NCBI RefSeq assembly: GCF_900142725.1 | Contig: NZ_FRBW01000002.1 | Span: forward strand, 434,001 to 498,000 | Reading direction: 5' to 3' | Source: Roseibium suaedae | GTDB taxonomy: Bacteria > Pseudomonadota > Alphaproteobacteria > Rhizobiales > Stappiaceae | DNA length: 64,000 nucleotides | Shown: one piece after another, positions 55,893 to 64,000 of the stretch | Layout: each line of letters starts with the position of its first letter | How positions within the stretch are numbered: the stretch's first letter is position 1 | Program-made: the position numbers and the translations under genes | Notes under the pieces: model-generated | What the model was told of the DNA's origin: nothing | The model's input: the letters and a program-made list of their open reading frames with translations, nothing else | The model's database searches: none

Positions 55893-55923
55893 ACGCTAGC
55901 TCTATTTTCAAAAGAGGACCCAC

Positions 55924-57117
55924 ATGGGCACTTCTCAAAAGGAGGTGGCGCCGAACCGTTGCGCCTCTCCGATCTACAAGTTCTATTCAAGTACATCCTG
56001 GATTGAGGGATCTGCAGAAGATCAGCTGAAGCATGTTGCCGGCATGGATGGCGTGCTCAGCATTGCCGCCTTTCCGGACCTTCATCCTGGCAAATACGGA
56101 CCTGTCGGCTGCGCCCTTCTCTCGACGCGGATCTATCCGCAGCTGATCGGAAACGATATCGGCTGCGGAATGTCGCTCTTTGCCCTGGACCTGCCTGGGC
56201 ACAAGTTCCGGCTCAACAAATCCGCACAAAAGCTTCGCGCTCTGGAGGAGCCCTGGGGTGGAGATCCGGCGGCCCGTCTCGTTGCCGCAGGTCTTTCTCC
56301 GGAACTTGCCCCGGAAAGCCTGGGCACGATAGGTGGCGGTAATCACTTCTGCGAACTGCAGACAGTTGAAACGATCTTCGACGGGGATGCCATGAAGGCG
56401 GCTGACCTAGAAAAGGGACAACTTCTGCTCTTCGTTCACTCAGGTTCACGGAGCCTTGGAACGTCGACCTTTGCCACGGTGCAAGACCAACTCGAAGGCC
56501 TGGCAAGCCTGAGCGATGCAGCTCAGTCCTATCTGGCTCTGCATGACAAGGCCATCGTCTGGGCAAGCCTCAATCGGGCGATCATCGCGGAACGTGCTGC
56601 AAATGCGCTGCGCTGCGATCTTCGTCTGGTCTGCGACATCCCGCACAACCTCATCGAGAAGCATGAGGATGGATGGTTGCACCGGAAAGGTGCGGCAAAG
56701 GCTGACTGTCCCCTGGTGCCGCTCGCCGGCTCAAGGGATGCGCTCAGTTTCCTGCTCAAGCCTGCAGTGAACAGGCCAGAAGCACTTCTGTCCCTAGCAC
56801 ATGGAGCGGGCCGCAAATACGACCGGGCCTCCATGAATGGGCGGGCAGGCACCAACCGGCAGGAACGAGACAACCTCACACGAACGTCCTTTGGCGGCCT
56901 CGTCATCTGTGAGGACCGCCAGCTTCTAATCGAGGAGGCTCCTCAGGCCTACAAGGATCCCGCGCACGTCGTGCAGCAACTTGAAGCCCTGTCCCTGGCA
57001 ACCCGTGTCGCAGCCCTGAAACCTCTGGTGACGTTCAAGAAGGCGATGACGGAGGACCTTCGAGCAGAAAGACAGGAAAAAAAGAAACGCCTGCAGGACA
57101 GGAGGGCAGCACGATGA
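55924..57117 (+). CDS. rtcB: RtcB-family RNA ligase, PrfH-associated
   Basis: A 397-residue RtcB that joins RNA ends bearing a 2',3'-cyclic or 3'-phosphate to a 5'-hydroxyl, using GTP and Mn2+. All hallmarks are present: GNDIGCGMS (metal Cys/Asp), [20 protein letters not shown] and [11 protein letters not shown] with His293, the residue that becomes guanylylated. It is shorter than the 480-residue standalone RtcB. The next gene, prfH, overlaps its stop by four bases. In other bacteria, RtcB and PrfH act together to repair ribosomes cut in the 16S decoding centre; that role is carried over here. AGAGGA lies upstream. Codons 6-8 form AAGGAGGTG, a full anti-Shine-Dalgarno complement inside the gene. 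Confidence 0.93.
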   Translation: MGTSQKEVAPNRCASPIYKFYSSTSWIEGSAEDQLKHVAGMDGVLSIAAFPDLHPGKYGPVGCALLSTRIYPQLIGNDIGCGMSLFALDLPGHKFRLNKSAQKLRALEEPWGGDPAARLVAAGLSPELAPESLGTIGGGNHFCELQTVETIFDGDAMKAADLEKGQLLLFVHSGSRSLGTSTFATVQDQLEGLASLSDAAQSYLALHDKAIVWASLNRAIIAERAANALRCDLRLVCDIPHNLIEKHEDGWLHRKGAAKADCPLVPLAGSRDALSFLLKPAVNRPEALLSLAHGAGRKYDRASMNGRAGTNRQERDNLTRTSFGGLVICEDRQLLIEEAPQAYKDPAHVVQQLEALSLATRVAALKPLVTFKKAMTEDLRAERQEKKKRLQDRRAAR

Positions 57118-57758
57118 GTGACGTTCAAACTCAATACCTTTTGGTTTCAAGTGGGGATGGCCCACAGGAATGCCGGAGAGCGGTGGCGCTGGTCATCGCC
57201 CAGATCCGCAAGGAAGCGGCAAGCAACGGCCTCAAGGCCGATGCTGAGCTTTCAGGAGATAACGGATCCGAGCATTGCCCTCCTTCCGCATTGATCACTT
57301 TGACAGGAAACGGTGCGGAGGCCTTGGCCGGCAGGTGGACGGGGACAGTTCAATGGACATGTCAGAGCCCTTTCCGCCCTCACCACAAAAGGCGCAACTG
57401 GTTCGTTGGCGTCTTCAAGGTCTCCATTTCGGAGAATGCTCCGATTAATTTGGCAGAACAGAACCTGAAGATCGAAACGTTCCGCTCAGGAGGGCCAGGC
57501 GGCCAGCATCAGAACACGACGGACAGCGGCGTAAGAATTACGCACCTGCCTTCGCGCATCTCTGCCGTATCAACGGATGAACGCTCACAGCACCGGAACA
57601 AGCAGGTTGCCCTGGAGCGCCTGCTGGCAAAATCTATCCTGAAACAGCAAGAGACAAAGATGCGGGAGCAATCAAGCCAAAACCTGCTGCACAAACAGCT
57701 GGAACGCGGCAATCCAGTGAGAACCTTCAAGGGAGAACGTTTCCAGGAAGCCAAATAA
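57114..57758 (+). CDS. prfH: PrfH, peptide chain release factor homologue
   Basis: A 214-residue release factor-like protein. Its catalytic loop, [20 protein letters not shown], holds GGQ at residues 129-131, needed to hydrolyse peptidyl-tRNA. The N-terminal part is too short for the RF1/RF2 codon-recognition domain and is instead a PrfH-type domain; [20 protein letters not shown] is characteristic. The C-terminus is basic, for rRNA contact. It overlaps rtcB as ATGA. PrfH has been reported to free stalled peptide chains from ribosomes with a cleaved decoding centre so that RtcB can religate the 16S rRNA. A terminator follows. Confidence 0.92.
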   Translation: MSDVQTQYLLVSSGDGPQECRRAVALVIAQIRKEAASNGLKADAELSGDNGSEHCPPSALITLTGNGAEALAGRWTGTVQWTCQSPFRPHHKRRNWFVGVFKVSISENAPINLAEQNLKIETFRSGGPGGQHQNTTDSGVRITHLPSRISAVSTDERSQHRNKQVALERLLAKSILKQQETKMREQSSQNLLHKQLERGNPVRTFKGERFQEAK

Positions 57759-57787
57759 AACCCGCAAGCTCTCCCACAGCCTTACGG

Positions 57788-57816
57788 AAAGGGGCAGCTT
57801 TCGCTGCCCCTTTTTT
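57788..57816 (+). terminator. Rho-independent terminator after prfH
   Basis: AAAGGGGCAGC-TTTC-GCTGCCCCTTT, a perfect 11-base stem, followed by further Ts (six in all), about 30 bases after the stop. Confidence 0.95.
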
Positions 57817-57846
57817 AATTTTCCCCCTTTGCCGGAAGCCGGTTCG

Positions 57847-58857
57847 TCAGCGTTCCGATGGGAAGGTTTCGGTTTCGATATCGGCTTGCTGGGCCGCGCT
57901 GTAGCGGGTGCCTTGCACGGTCTCCTGGTTAATCAGCTTGTCGAGCTTCAACAGAACCTCTGCAGAGAGCTGGAGGGATCCAGCCTCGAAATTTTCCTTC
58001 AGATGGTCACTTTGGGTCGTGCCGGGAATGGCGACCACATGCTCGCCCTGAGCCAGGACCCAGGCGATCGCAAGGGCTGCCATGGAGCAGCCAGCCTCGT
58101 CCGCAATCTCACCATAGACCTTGAGCAGTTCCAGGTTCCGGGCATAGGTTTCCGGCACGAACCGGGGCATGGCGCGGCGCATGTCCTTTTCATCCGGATG
58201 CAGAACAGCGTCCATGCCGTGCTTGCCGGTCAAAAAGGCCCGTGCGAGCGGCGAAAAGGCAACGAAGGTCACGCCCAGGTCCCGGCACGCGGCAAGCGTT
58301 GCGATTTCCGGATTGCGGGTCCAGAGCGAATATTCCGACTGGAGGGCTGCCACCGGATGAACCGCATGGGCACGCCGCAGGGTTTCTGCCGAGACTTCCG
58401 ACAGGCCGTAGGAGCGGATCTTGCCTTCCCTGATCAGGTCAGCAAAAGCTCCGGCGCTGTCCTCGATCGGCACGGTCCGGTCCAGCCGATGCAGGTAATA
58501 AAGGTCGATAACATCCGTCTTCAACCGCTGAAGACTTGCCTCACAGGCTGCCTTGATCCGCTCCGGGCGCCCGTCAATGTCGCGGGATGCGCCGTTGGTG
58601 CCGGGGAAGAGACCGCATTTGGAGGCAAGGAAGATGTCATTGCGCCGCGCACCAAGGGTGTTGCCCAGAACCGTCTCGCTGACCCCTGCCCCATAGATTG
58701 TCGCCGTGTCGAAATGGGTATAGCCCAGCTCCAGTGCCTCGTTCAGAAGCCTGGACGCAGCTTCCGCCGTCAGCGTGTTGCCATAACCGTGAGCATAGTT
58801 CATGCAGCCGAGGCCGACCGGAGTGACGGCCGCAGAGCCAATCTTGCGCGATGTCAT
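57847..58857 (-). CDS. Aldo/keto reductase
   Basis: A 336-residue TIM-barrel oxidoreductase. The tetrad is visible: Asp in HFDTATIYGAG, Tyr in the same stretch, Lys in LASKCGLF and His in YYLHRLD. The C-terminal VVAIPGTTQSDHLKENF binds NADPH. The subgroup is that of YajO/AKR13-like enzymes; the physiological carbonyl substrate is unknown. It lies just upstream (in plus-strand terms, 40 bases before) the MarR-GNAT gene, both on the minus strand, so the two may be cotranscribed. Confidence 0.93.
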   Translation of the reverse strand: MTSRKIGSAAVTPVGLGCMNYAHGYGNTLTAEAASRLLNEALELGYTHFDTATIYGAGVSETVLGNTLGARRNDIFLASKCGLFPGTNGASRDIDGRPERIKAACEASLQRLKTDVIDLYYLHRLDRTVPIEDSAGAFADLIREGKIRSYGLSEVSAETLRRAHAVHPVAALQSEYSLWTRNPEIATLAACRDLGVTFVAFSPLARAFLTGKHGMDAVLHPDEKDMRRAMPRFVPETYARNLELLKVYGEIADEAGCSMAALAIAWVLAQGEHVVAIPGTTQSDHLKENFEAGSLQLSAEVLLKLDKLINQETVQGTRYSAAQQADIETETFPSER

Positions 58858-58899
58858 GAAGTGAGGATCCTGATCTGAAACGGATAAAGCGAGCGCGGA

Positions 58900-59772
58900 C
58901 TATAGCAGCTTCTCGAAGAAGTAATCCGGATAGGGATCATCGTTGAACCGGTCGATCTCGGTCCAGCCTTCCTTGCGGTAGAAATTCACCGCCTCCGGCA
59001 GCGCCTTGTTGGTGTCAAGGCGCAGGACCTTGATGCCAAGCTGCCGGGCGGCCTCCTCCGTCTCAGCCATCAGCTTGCGGGCAAGACCAAGGCCGCGGGC
59101 TGCGGGCGAGACCCACAGGCGCTTGATTTCCGCATAGCCCTTGTCGGTACCCTTCAGACCGGCACAGCCAACCGGCATGCCGTCCGACAAGGTCACGAAG
59201 AATGCCCCCTTCGGCCGCATCATGCTTTCCGCATCCGGATCCGCCGAAAGCTTCACATCAAATCCCGCCTCGAGCCGGCGGTTCAGCTCCGCATAATATT
59301 GTTCGAGACACTGAAGAGCGACTTCGGAGCGCGGGTCCACCTCCTCGAAACTCCACCGGTCCCGCCCCAGGGCCGAGGCGATCAGGTCCATGGCATCCAG
59401 CAAGGCTTGCGGATGGGCATGGCTGCTGAGCAGCTTTTCCGCCCGCTCGTTGGACAGATGCTCGTAGATCGCGAATTCCGCTTCGCCCGCGGGCGTCAGA
59501 ACAGCCTGCCGCTTGCGCCCATCATCAGGCCCTGCGGAAAGCTCGATCAACTCCTCCTCCTCAAGAGACCGCAAAAGGCGGCTCATGAGACCGGAGTCGA
59601 GACCCAGATAGGCCCGGATCGCCGCAACATCCGTGCGGCCATGACCGATGGCATTGAGAACCCGGGCAGCGCCGAGTGGACGGCCTCTGCCGAGGAAGGA
59701 ATGATCCAGTGCGCCGACCTCTGAGGTCACCGCACGGCTGAAGCGCCGGAAGCGGGAAATATCGTTCAACAT
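58900..59772 (-). CDS. MarR-GNAT fusion (regulator plus acetyltransferase)
   Basis: A 290-residue bifunctional protein. Residues about 1-140 form a MarR winged helix (DVAAIRAYLGLDSGLMSRLLRSLEEEELIEL, wing GRKRQAVLTPAG); residues about 140-290 form a GNAT domain with acetyl-CoA loop VSPAARGLGLARKLMAE and EAVNFYRKEGWTEIDRFN. Fusions of this kind are common in Actinobacteria and Proteobacteria, but the acetylated substrate is unknown. The ATG is directly next to a palindromic operator, suggesting autoregulation. Confidence 0.93.
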   Translation of the reverse strand: MLNDISRFRRFSRAVTSEVGALDHSFLGRGRPLGAARVLNAIGHGRTDVAAIRAYLGLDSGLMSRLLRSLEEEELIELSAGPDDGRKRQAVLTPAGEAEFAIYEHLSNERAEKLLSSHAHPQALLDAMDLIASALGRDRWSFEEVDPRSEVALQCLEQYYAELNRRLEAGFDVKLSADPDAESMMRPKGAFFVTLSDGMPVGCAGLKGTDKGYAEIKRLWVSPAARGLGLARKLMAETEEAARQLGIKVLRLDTNKALPEAVNFYRKEGWTEIDRFNDDPYPDYFFEKLL

Positions 59773-59773
59773 G

Positions 59774-59799
59774 ATTTATCTGACTTTAGTCAGGTAAAT
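59774..59799. promoter_or_regulatory. Palindromic operator at the MarR-GNAT start
   Basis: ATTTATCTGAC-TTTA-GTCAGGTAAAT, 10 of 11 positions symmetric, begins one base before the start codon of the MarR-GNAT gene. Placement over the translation start region fits autorepression. Confidence 0.7.
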
Positions 59800-60028
59800 T
59801 GATTTGTCAATGGATCAGCGCCTCACTCACGGAGCCCCACAAAGACATTCATAATTTTTTCCCGTTTCCGCCACATTTCACGGAACCATCCGGTCGACCA
59901 GCCGTTCCCTTTCAAGACCCGTGGGATCACGGGCATTGCCGGAAGCTCCTCTTCCCCGCTTCCTGCCCACACCAGCCAAACCAGACAGCTCCGGACCGCC
60001 CGGACTTCACTGTCTGGAGGACGGAATA

Positions 60029-62386
60029 ATGGCACGACTTTTCACAATTGGTCTTCTGGTCCTTATCGGACTTGTTCTCACCGCCGCAGGCGGCTGCCTG
60101 GCAGCCCTTCACGGCACTTTCTATTACGTGCTCACCGGCTTTGCCTTTCTGGCGACGGCCTATCTGGTCTATCATCGCCGCTCTGCCGCGCTCTGGCTTT
60201 ATGCCGGCATTGTCGCCTCGACCTTGATCTGGGCGATCTGGGAAGTCGGCTTCGACTGGTGGGCGCTTGCGCCACGTGGCGGTATCATCATGCTGATCGG
60301 CCTGTGGATGCTCACTCCCTGGGTCAGGCGCAACCTCGACAATACGGGCAAGTCCGATCTGACAGCGTTGCCGTCCAGGCGCCCCGCCGCTCCTGCCTTC
60401 GGTCTGGCTGGCGTCGTGCTGGCCGCCTTTGTTGTGGCAGGCATTTCGATGCTGAGCGATGTTCACGCGGTTCAGGGCGAACTGCCACGGGAAGCCACAG
60501 TTACCAATCCCGCTCTCGGCAACGACATGCCTGAAGGCGACTGGCACCAGTATGGCCGCAGCAATTATGGCCAGCGCTATTCTCCACTCGCGCAGATCAC
60601 CCCGGAAAATGTCGCGAAGCTGGAAGTTGCCTGGACCTTCGAGACTGGCGACAAGAAGCTTCCCGGAGACACCAAGGAGACGACCTATCAGGTCACGCCG
60701 CTCAAGATTGGCGACACGCTCTATCTTTGCACGCCGCACAATTGGGCGATTGCAGTTGATGCGGTCTCCGGCCAGCAGAAGTGGAAATATGATCCGGGCC
60801 TTGGCCCCAACACCAGCCGCCAGCACCAGACCTGCCGGGGCGTGACCTATTGGTCCGATCCGCAGATGACGGATGGCGAACGGTGCAAGGAGCGGGTCTA
60901 CCTGCCGACCTCCGACGCGCGGCTGATTGCCCTGAACCGGGAGGACGGCACGGTCTGCGAGAGCTTTGCGGACAATGGCTCGCTCGATCTCAGCCAGCAC
61001 ATGAAGCACAATCCGGACGGCTATTATTATTCCACCTCCCCGCCCCTTGCCATCGACGGCAAGCTGATCGTCGGCGGCGCGGTGAACGACAATTTCTCGC
61101 TCTACGAACAGTCCGGCGTGATCCGCGCCTTTGATGCCCGCACAGGCGAGCTGGTCTGGAACTGGGATTCCGGCAATCCGGACGTCACCGCACCGCTGAC
61201 CGGGGACGAGACCTACACCACCAACTCGCCCAACAGCTGGTCCGTTGCCAGTGCGGATGAGAAGCTTGGGCTCGTTTATATCCCGATGGGCAATCAGGTG
61301 CCTGATCAGCTAGGCATGAACCGCAGCGAAGCGGTCGAGACCTATTCATCCTCCCTGACCGCTCTCGACATCAACACAGGCCAGGTGCGCTGGGTGCGCC
61401 AGTTCGTGCATCATGACCTCTGGGACATGGATGTTCCTGCCCAGCCCGTCCTGATAGACCTGACCCAGAAGGACGGGTCCGTTGTTCCGGCCGTGGTTCA
61501 GCCCACCAAGCAAGGCGACATCTATGTGCTGAACCGGGCGACCGGAGAGCCGGTCATTCCGGTCGAGGAAGTGAAGGTCGGCAGCACTGAGACAATTGAA
61601 GGCGACCACGCCTCCCCGACCCAGCCGCACTCCGCCTTGTCCTTCAATCCGCCAGCCTTGACGGGCAAGGACATGTGGGGCGTGACCATGTTCGACCAGC
61701 TGGCCTGCCGGTTGAAGTTCCACTCCCTGAACTATGAAGGCCGCTACACGCCACCCTCGCTGAACGGCACGATCGTTTATCCGGGCAATTTCGGCACCTT
61801 CAACTGGGGTTCTGTCGCGGTGGATCCGGAACGACAGGTCCTGTTCGCCATGCCCGTCTATCTGGCCTTCACCTCGCAGCTTGTCCCCAAATCCGAGATC
61901 CCGCCGAAGGGAGCAGACGAGAAGGCAAGCGAACAGGGACTGAACCGCAACGAAGGCGCAGACTACGGCGTCTACATGGGCCCGCTCTACAGCCCCCTGT
62001 CCCTGCCCTGCCAGCAGCCGCCCTGGGGCTATGTGGCCGGTGTGGATCTGACCACGGGCAAGGTTGCGTACAAGCACAAGAACGGCACCGTGCAGGATCT
62101 TGCTCCGGTTCCCGTGCCGATCGAAATGGGTGTGCCTGGCATTGGCGGCCCGATGATCACCAAGGGCGGTGTCGTTTTCATGGGCGCCGCTGTCGATAAC
62201 TACCTGCGGGCCTATGACCTGACCAGCGGCAAGGAACTGTGGAAGGGCCGTCTGCCCGCGGGCGGTCAGGCAACGCCCATGACCTACGAGGTAGACGGCA
62301 CCCAGTACGTGCTGATAGTCGCAGGCGGCCACGGCTCCATCGGAACCACGCCGGGTGACTATGTGGTCGCCTACAAACTGCCCTGA
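60029..62386 (+). CDS. gcd: Membrane-bound PQQ-dependent glucose dehydrogenase
   Basis: A 785-residue quinoprotein. The first about 145 residues hold five membrane helices, and the rest is a periplasmic eight-bladed PQQ propeller with the opening DWHQYGRSNYGQRYSPLAQIT, TYQVTPLKIGDTLYLCTPHN, and DVPAQPVLID around the PQQ site. It oxidises glucose to gluconolactone in the periplasm and passes electrons to ubiquinone. No PQQ synthesis genes are in the window, so holoenzyme depends on pqq genes elsewhere or external PQQ. GGAGGA precedes the ATG; the longer frame upstream is dropped. Confidence 0.95.
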   Translation: MARLFTIGLLVLIGLVLTAAGGCLAALHGTFYYVLTGFAFLATAYLVYHRRSAALWLYAGIVASTLIWAIWEVGFDWWALAPRGGIIMLIGLWMLTPWVRRNLDNTGKSDLTALPSRRPAAPAFGLAGVVLAAFVVAGISMLSDVHAVQGELPREATVTNPALGNDMPEGDWHQYGRSNYGQRYSPLAQITPENVAKLEVAWTFETGDKKLPGDTKETTYQVTPLKIGDTLYLCTPHNWAIAVDAVSGQQKWKYDPGLGPNTSRQHQTCRGVTYWSDPQMTDGERCKERVYLPTSDARLIALNREDGTVCESFADNGSLDLSQHMKHNPDGYYYSTSPPLAIDGKLIVGGAVNDNFSLYEQSGVIRAFDARTGELVWNWDSGNPDVTAPLTGDETYTTNSPNSWSVASADEKLGLVYIPMGNQVPDQLGMNRSEAVETYSSSLTALDINTGQVRWVRQFVHHDLWDMDVPAQPVLIDLTQKDGSVVPAVVQPTKQGDIYVLNRATGEPVIPVEEVKVGSTETIEGDHASPTQPHSALSFNPPALTGKDMWGVTMFDQLACRLKFHSLNYEGRYTPPSLNGTIVYPGNFGTFNWGSVAVDPERQVLFAMPVYLAFTSQLVPKSEIPPKGADEKASEQGLNRNEGADYGVYMGPLYSPLSLPCQQPPWGYVAGVDLTTGKVAYKHKNGTVQDLAPVPVPIEMGVPGIGGPMITKGGVVFMGAAVDNYLRAYDLTSGKELWKGRLPAGGQATPMTYEVDGTQYVLIVAGGHGSIGTTPGDYVVAYKLP

Positions 62387-62417
62387 TCGAGGCGCAGCAT
62401 CGTTGAACTTCCTGTCT

Positions 62418-62456
62418 CGCCGGCGGCTTTCATGCAAAGCTGCCGGCGTCTTTTTT
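62418..62456 (+). terminator. Rho-independent terminator after gcd
   Basis: CGCCGGCGGCTTT and AAAGCTGCCGGCG form a near-perfect 13-base stem around a five-base loop, followed by TCTTTTTT. Confidence 0.93.
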
Positions 62457-62503
62457 GAAGGTGGATCCGGAAGACTGTCCTCTTGCCTTCGCAGTTGCGA
62501 AAT

Positions 62504-62512
62504 CGTATACAA
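62504..62512. promoter_or_regulatory. CGTATACAA element ahead of icd
   Basis: CGTATACAA lies 42 bases upstream of the icd start and is the reverse complement of the nine-base element ahead of the monomeric IDH gene. It fits a GntR-type TNGTATACNA pattern. No -35/-10 pair is certain. Confidence 0.35.
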
Positions 62513-62554
62513 ACGCACACAATCATTCCCGCACCCAGAACAAGGTCCATTCCC

Positions 62555-63769
62555 ATGGCAAAGATCAAGGTAGCGAACCCGGTCGTCGAGATTGATGGCG
62601 ACGAGATGACCCGGATCATCTGGCAGTTCATCAAGGACAAGCTGATCCATCCCTATCTGGACATCGATCTCGAATATTACGACCTGTCGATCCAGAAGCG
62701 TGACGAGACCGACGACCAGATCACCGTCGACGCAGCCAATGCCATCAAGAAACACGGCGTCGGTGTCAAATGCGCGACAATCACCCCAGATGAAGCCCGC
62801 GTTGAGGAATTCGGCCTGAAGAAGATGTGGCGGTCGCCCAACGGGACCATCCGCAACATTCTGGGCGGTGTGATCTTCCGCGAGCCGATCATCATGAGCA
62901 ACGTGCCCCGGCTGGTTCCGGGCTGGACCCAGCCGATCATCGTCGGCCGTCATGCCTATGGCGACCAGTATCGCGCCACGGATTTCCGGTTCCCCGGCAA
63001 GGGCAAGCTAACGATCAAGTTCACCGGCGAAGATGGCGAGACCATCGAGCATGAAGTCTTTGACGCGCCGTCCGCAGGCGTGGCCATGGCCATGTACAAT
63101 CTGGATGACTCGATCCGCGACTTCGCCCGCGCCTCGTTCAACTATGCGCTCCAGCGCGGCGTGCCCTGCTATCTCTCCACGAAGAACACGATCCTCAAGG
63201 CCTATGACGGCCGCTTCAAGGATATCTTCCAGGAGATCTTCGATGCCGAGTTCAAGCCGGCCTTCGAGGAAAAGAAGATCTGGTATGAGCACCGCCTGAT
63301 CGACGACATGGTCGCCAGCGCCCTGAAGTGGTCCGGTGGCTATGTCTGGGCCTGCAAGAACTATGACGGCGACGTCCAGTCAGACATCGTGGCTCAGGGC
63401 TTTGGCTCCCTTGGCCTCATGACCTCTGTCCTGATGACACCGGACGGCAAGACCGTGGAAGCGGAAGCCGCCCACGGCACGGTGACCCGTCACTACCGCA
63501 TGCACGAGCGCGGCGAGCAGACCTCGACCAATCCGATCGCCTCCATTTTTGCCTGGACCCGGGGCCTGGCCCACCGCGCCAAACTGGACGACAATGCGGA
63601 TCTAGCCCGTTTCGCGGCCACGCTGGAGAAGGTCTGCATCGACACCGTGGAGAGCGGCCACATGACCAAGGATCTGGCCCTTCTGGTTGGTCCGGATCAG
63701 GGCTGGCTAACCACCAACGGCTTCCTCGACAAGATCGACGATAACCTGAAGAAGGTCATGGCCGCCTAA
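62555..63769 (+). CDS. icd: NADP-dependent isocitrate dehydrogenase, homodimeric (eukaryote-like)
   Basis: A 404-residue dimeric isocitrate dehydrogenase of the eukaryote-like subfamily, converting isocitrate to 2-oxoglutarate with NADP+. Conserved blocks are [32 protein letters not shown] (substrate loop), [40 protein letters not shown] and [12 protein letters not shown]. The start is the ATG of MAKIKVANP, which matches the family; the longer frame is not used. This is a second isocitrate dehydrogenase, 7 kb from the unrelated monomeric enzyme. A terminator follows. Confidence 0.97.
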   Translation: MAKIKVANPVVEIDGDEMTRIIWQFIKDKLIHPYLDIDLEYYDLSIQKRDETDDQITVDAANAIKKHGVGVKCATITPDEARVEEFGLKKMWRSPNGTIRNILGGVIFREPIIMSNVPRLVPGWTQPIIVGRHAYGDQYRATDFRFPGKGKLTIKFTGEDGETIEHEVFDAPSAGVAMAMYNLDDSIRDFARASFNYALQRGVPCYLSTKNTILKAYDGRFKDIFQEIFDAEFKPAFEEKKIWYEHRLIDDMVASALKWSGGYVWACKNYDGDVQSDIVAQGFGSLGLMTSVLMTPDGKTVEAEAAHGTVTRHYRMHERGEQTSTNPIASIFAWTRGLAHRAKLDDNADLARFAATLEKVCIDTVESGHMTKDLALLVGPDQGWLTTNGFLDKIDDNLKKVMAA

Positions 63770-63800
63770 GGCTCTTTCGCTTCGCGAGGCAGCTCATCTC

Positions 63801-63840
63801 AGGGCGCGAAAGTCTTTCAGCTTTCGCGCCCTTTCTCTTT
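63801..63840 (+). terminator. Rho-independent terminator after icd
   Basis: AGGGCGCGAAAG and CTTTCGCGCCCT form a 12-base stem with an eight-base loop, followed by TTCTCTTT. Confidence 0.9.
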
Positions 63841-64000
63841 GAATATCGGACAACAGAAATAGAAAGAAGTAATCAGAACCTTGAAAAAATAACTCTCAAA
63901 CTCTCGCCACTCTATTTCCCGAGATCGAAACATTTTCTCCAAGAAATGACCAAATTTCAGTTCGATGAAAAGACAACTCAGTTTCTGCATCGAAGGTCAC
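63841..64000. other. AT-rich window end without visible gene
   Basis: The last 160 bases are AT-rich and hold no supported coding frame. They may be the upstream region of a gene beyond the window. Confidence 0.5.

Overview
The window reads as a chromosomal segment of a GC-rich alphaproteobacterium of the order Hyphomicrobiales (Rhizobiales). A Stappiaceae-like genome (Roseibium, Labrenzia, Stappia or Pannonibacter type) is my best guess. Lineage markers are a Usg-family protein, a BA14K protein, the F1-ATPase inhibitor zeta subunit (DUF1476), a purC / purS / small membrane protein / purQ / purL set, the purL-bolA-grxD order, a one-polypeptide indolepyruvate ferredoxin oxidoreductase, and a DUF6867 gene inside a liv operon. 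This is inference from gene content; no 16S rRNA, tRNA, CRISPR array, prophage or insertion sequence was seen.

Layout. 1-4.9 kb: partial usg, a small cytochrome c, a MoxR ATPase plus CoxE-like VWA pair, an L,D-transpeptidase and a VOC protein. 5.1-10.7 kb: a complete branched-chain amino acid ABC operon on the minus strand (livH-livM-livG-livF-DUF6867-livK). 11-18.1 kb: flavin reductase, P1 peptidase, the fused indolepyruvate oxidoreductase with a divergent Lrp regulator, and a DadA-like oxidase. 18.2-28.9 kb: mixed housekeeping and envelope genes (rpe, purB, BASS-like and HPP membrane proteins, tannase-family esterase, BA14K, RBBP9-like hydrolase, HpcH aldolase). 29-41.7 kb: purine block (purC, purS, a 37-residue membrane protein, purQ, purL) with bolA and grxD, interrupted by a Ca/Na antiporter, a MocR regulator, an unrecognised coiled-coil protein with a hydrophobic hairpin, and a soluble zinc-binding chemoreceptor. 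41.8-50.5 kb: ttcA, rpsD, an EAL-CBS-GGDEF protein, murI, trmJ and an XRE-cupin/GNAT pair. 50.5-64 kb: a MarR-controlled fabF paralogue, hdeD, a monomeric isocitrate dehydrogenase, an rtcB-prfH RNA-repair operon, an aldo/keto reductase, a MarR-GNAT fusion, a membrane glucose dehydrogenase and a second, homodimeric isocitrate dehydrogenase.

The most interesting part is rtcB-prfH (55.8-57.8 kb). An RNA ligase and a release-factor homologue overlap by four bases. They are preceded by a structured leader with a 15-codon reading frame behind a good ribosome binding site and two hairpins, and rtcB carries a full anti-Shine-Dalgarno complement just inside its start. This is consistent with a translation-sensing switch for a system that repairs broken decoding centres; the switch is my inference.

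Several local regulatory circuits can be read from inverted repeats: two copies of one 16-bp palindrome ahead of the MarR gene and ahead of fabF, a 10+10 inverted repeat ahead of the XRE-cupin regulator, an 11+11 palindrome at the MarR-GNAT start, and a probably leaderless MocR promoter. The two isocitrate dehydrogenase genes share a short CGTATACAA element upstream.
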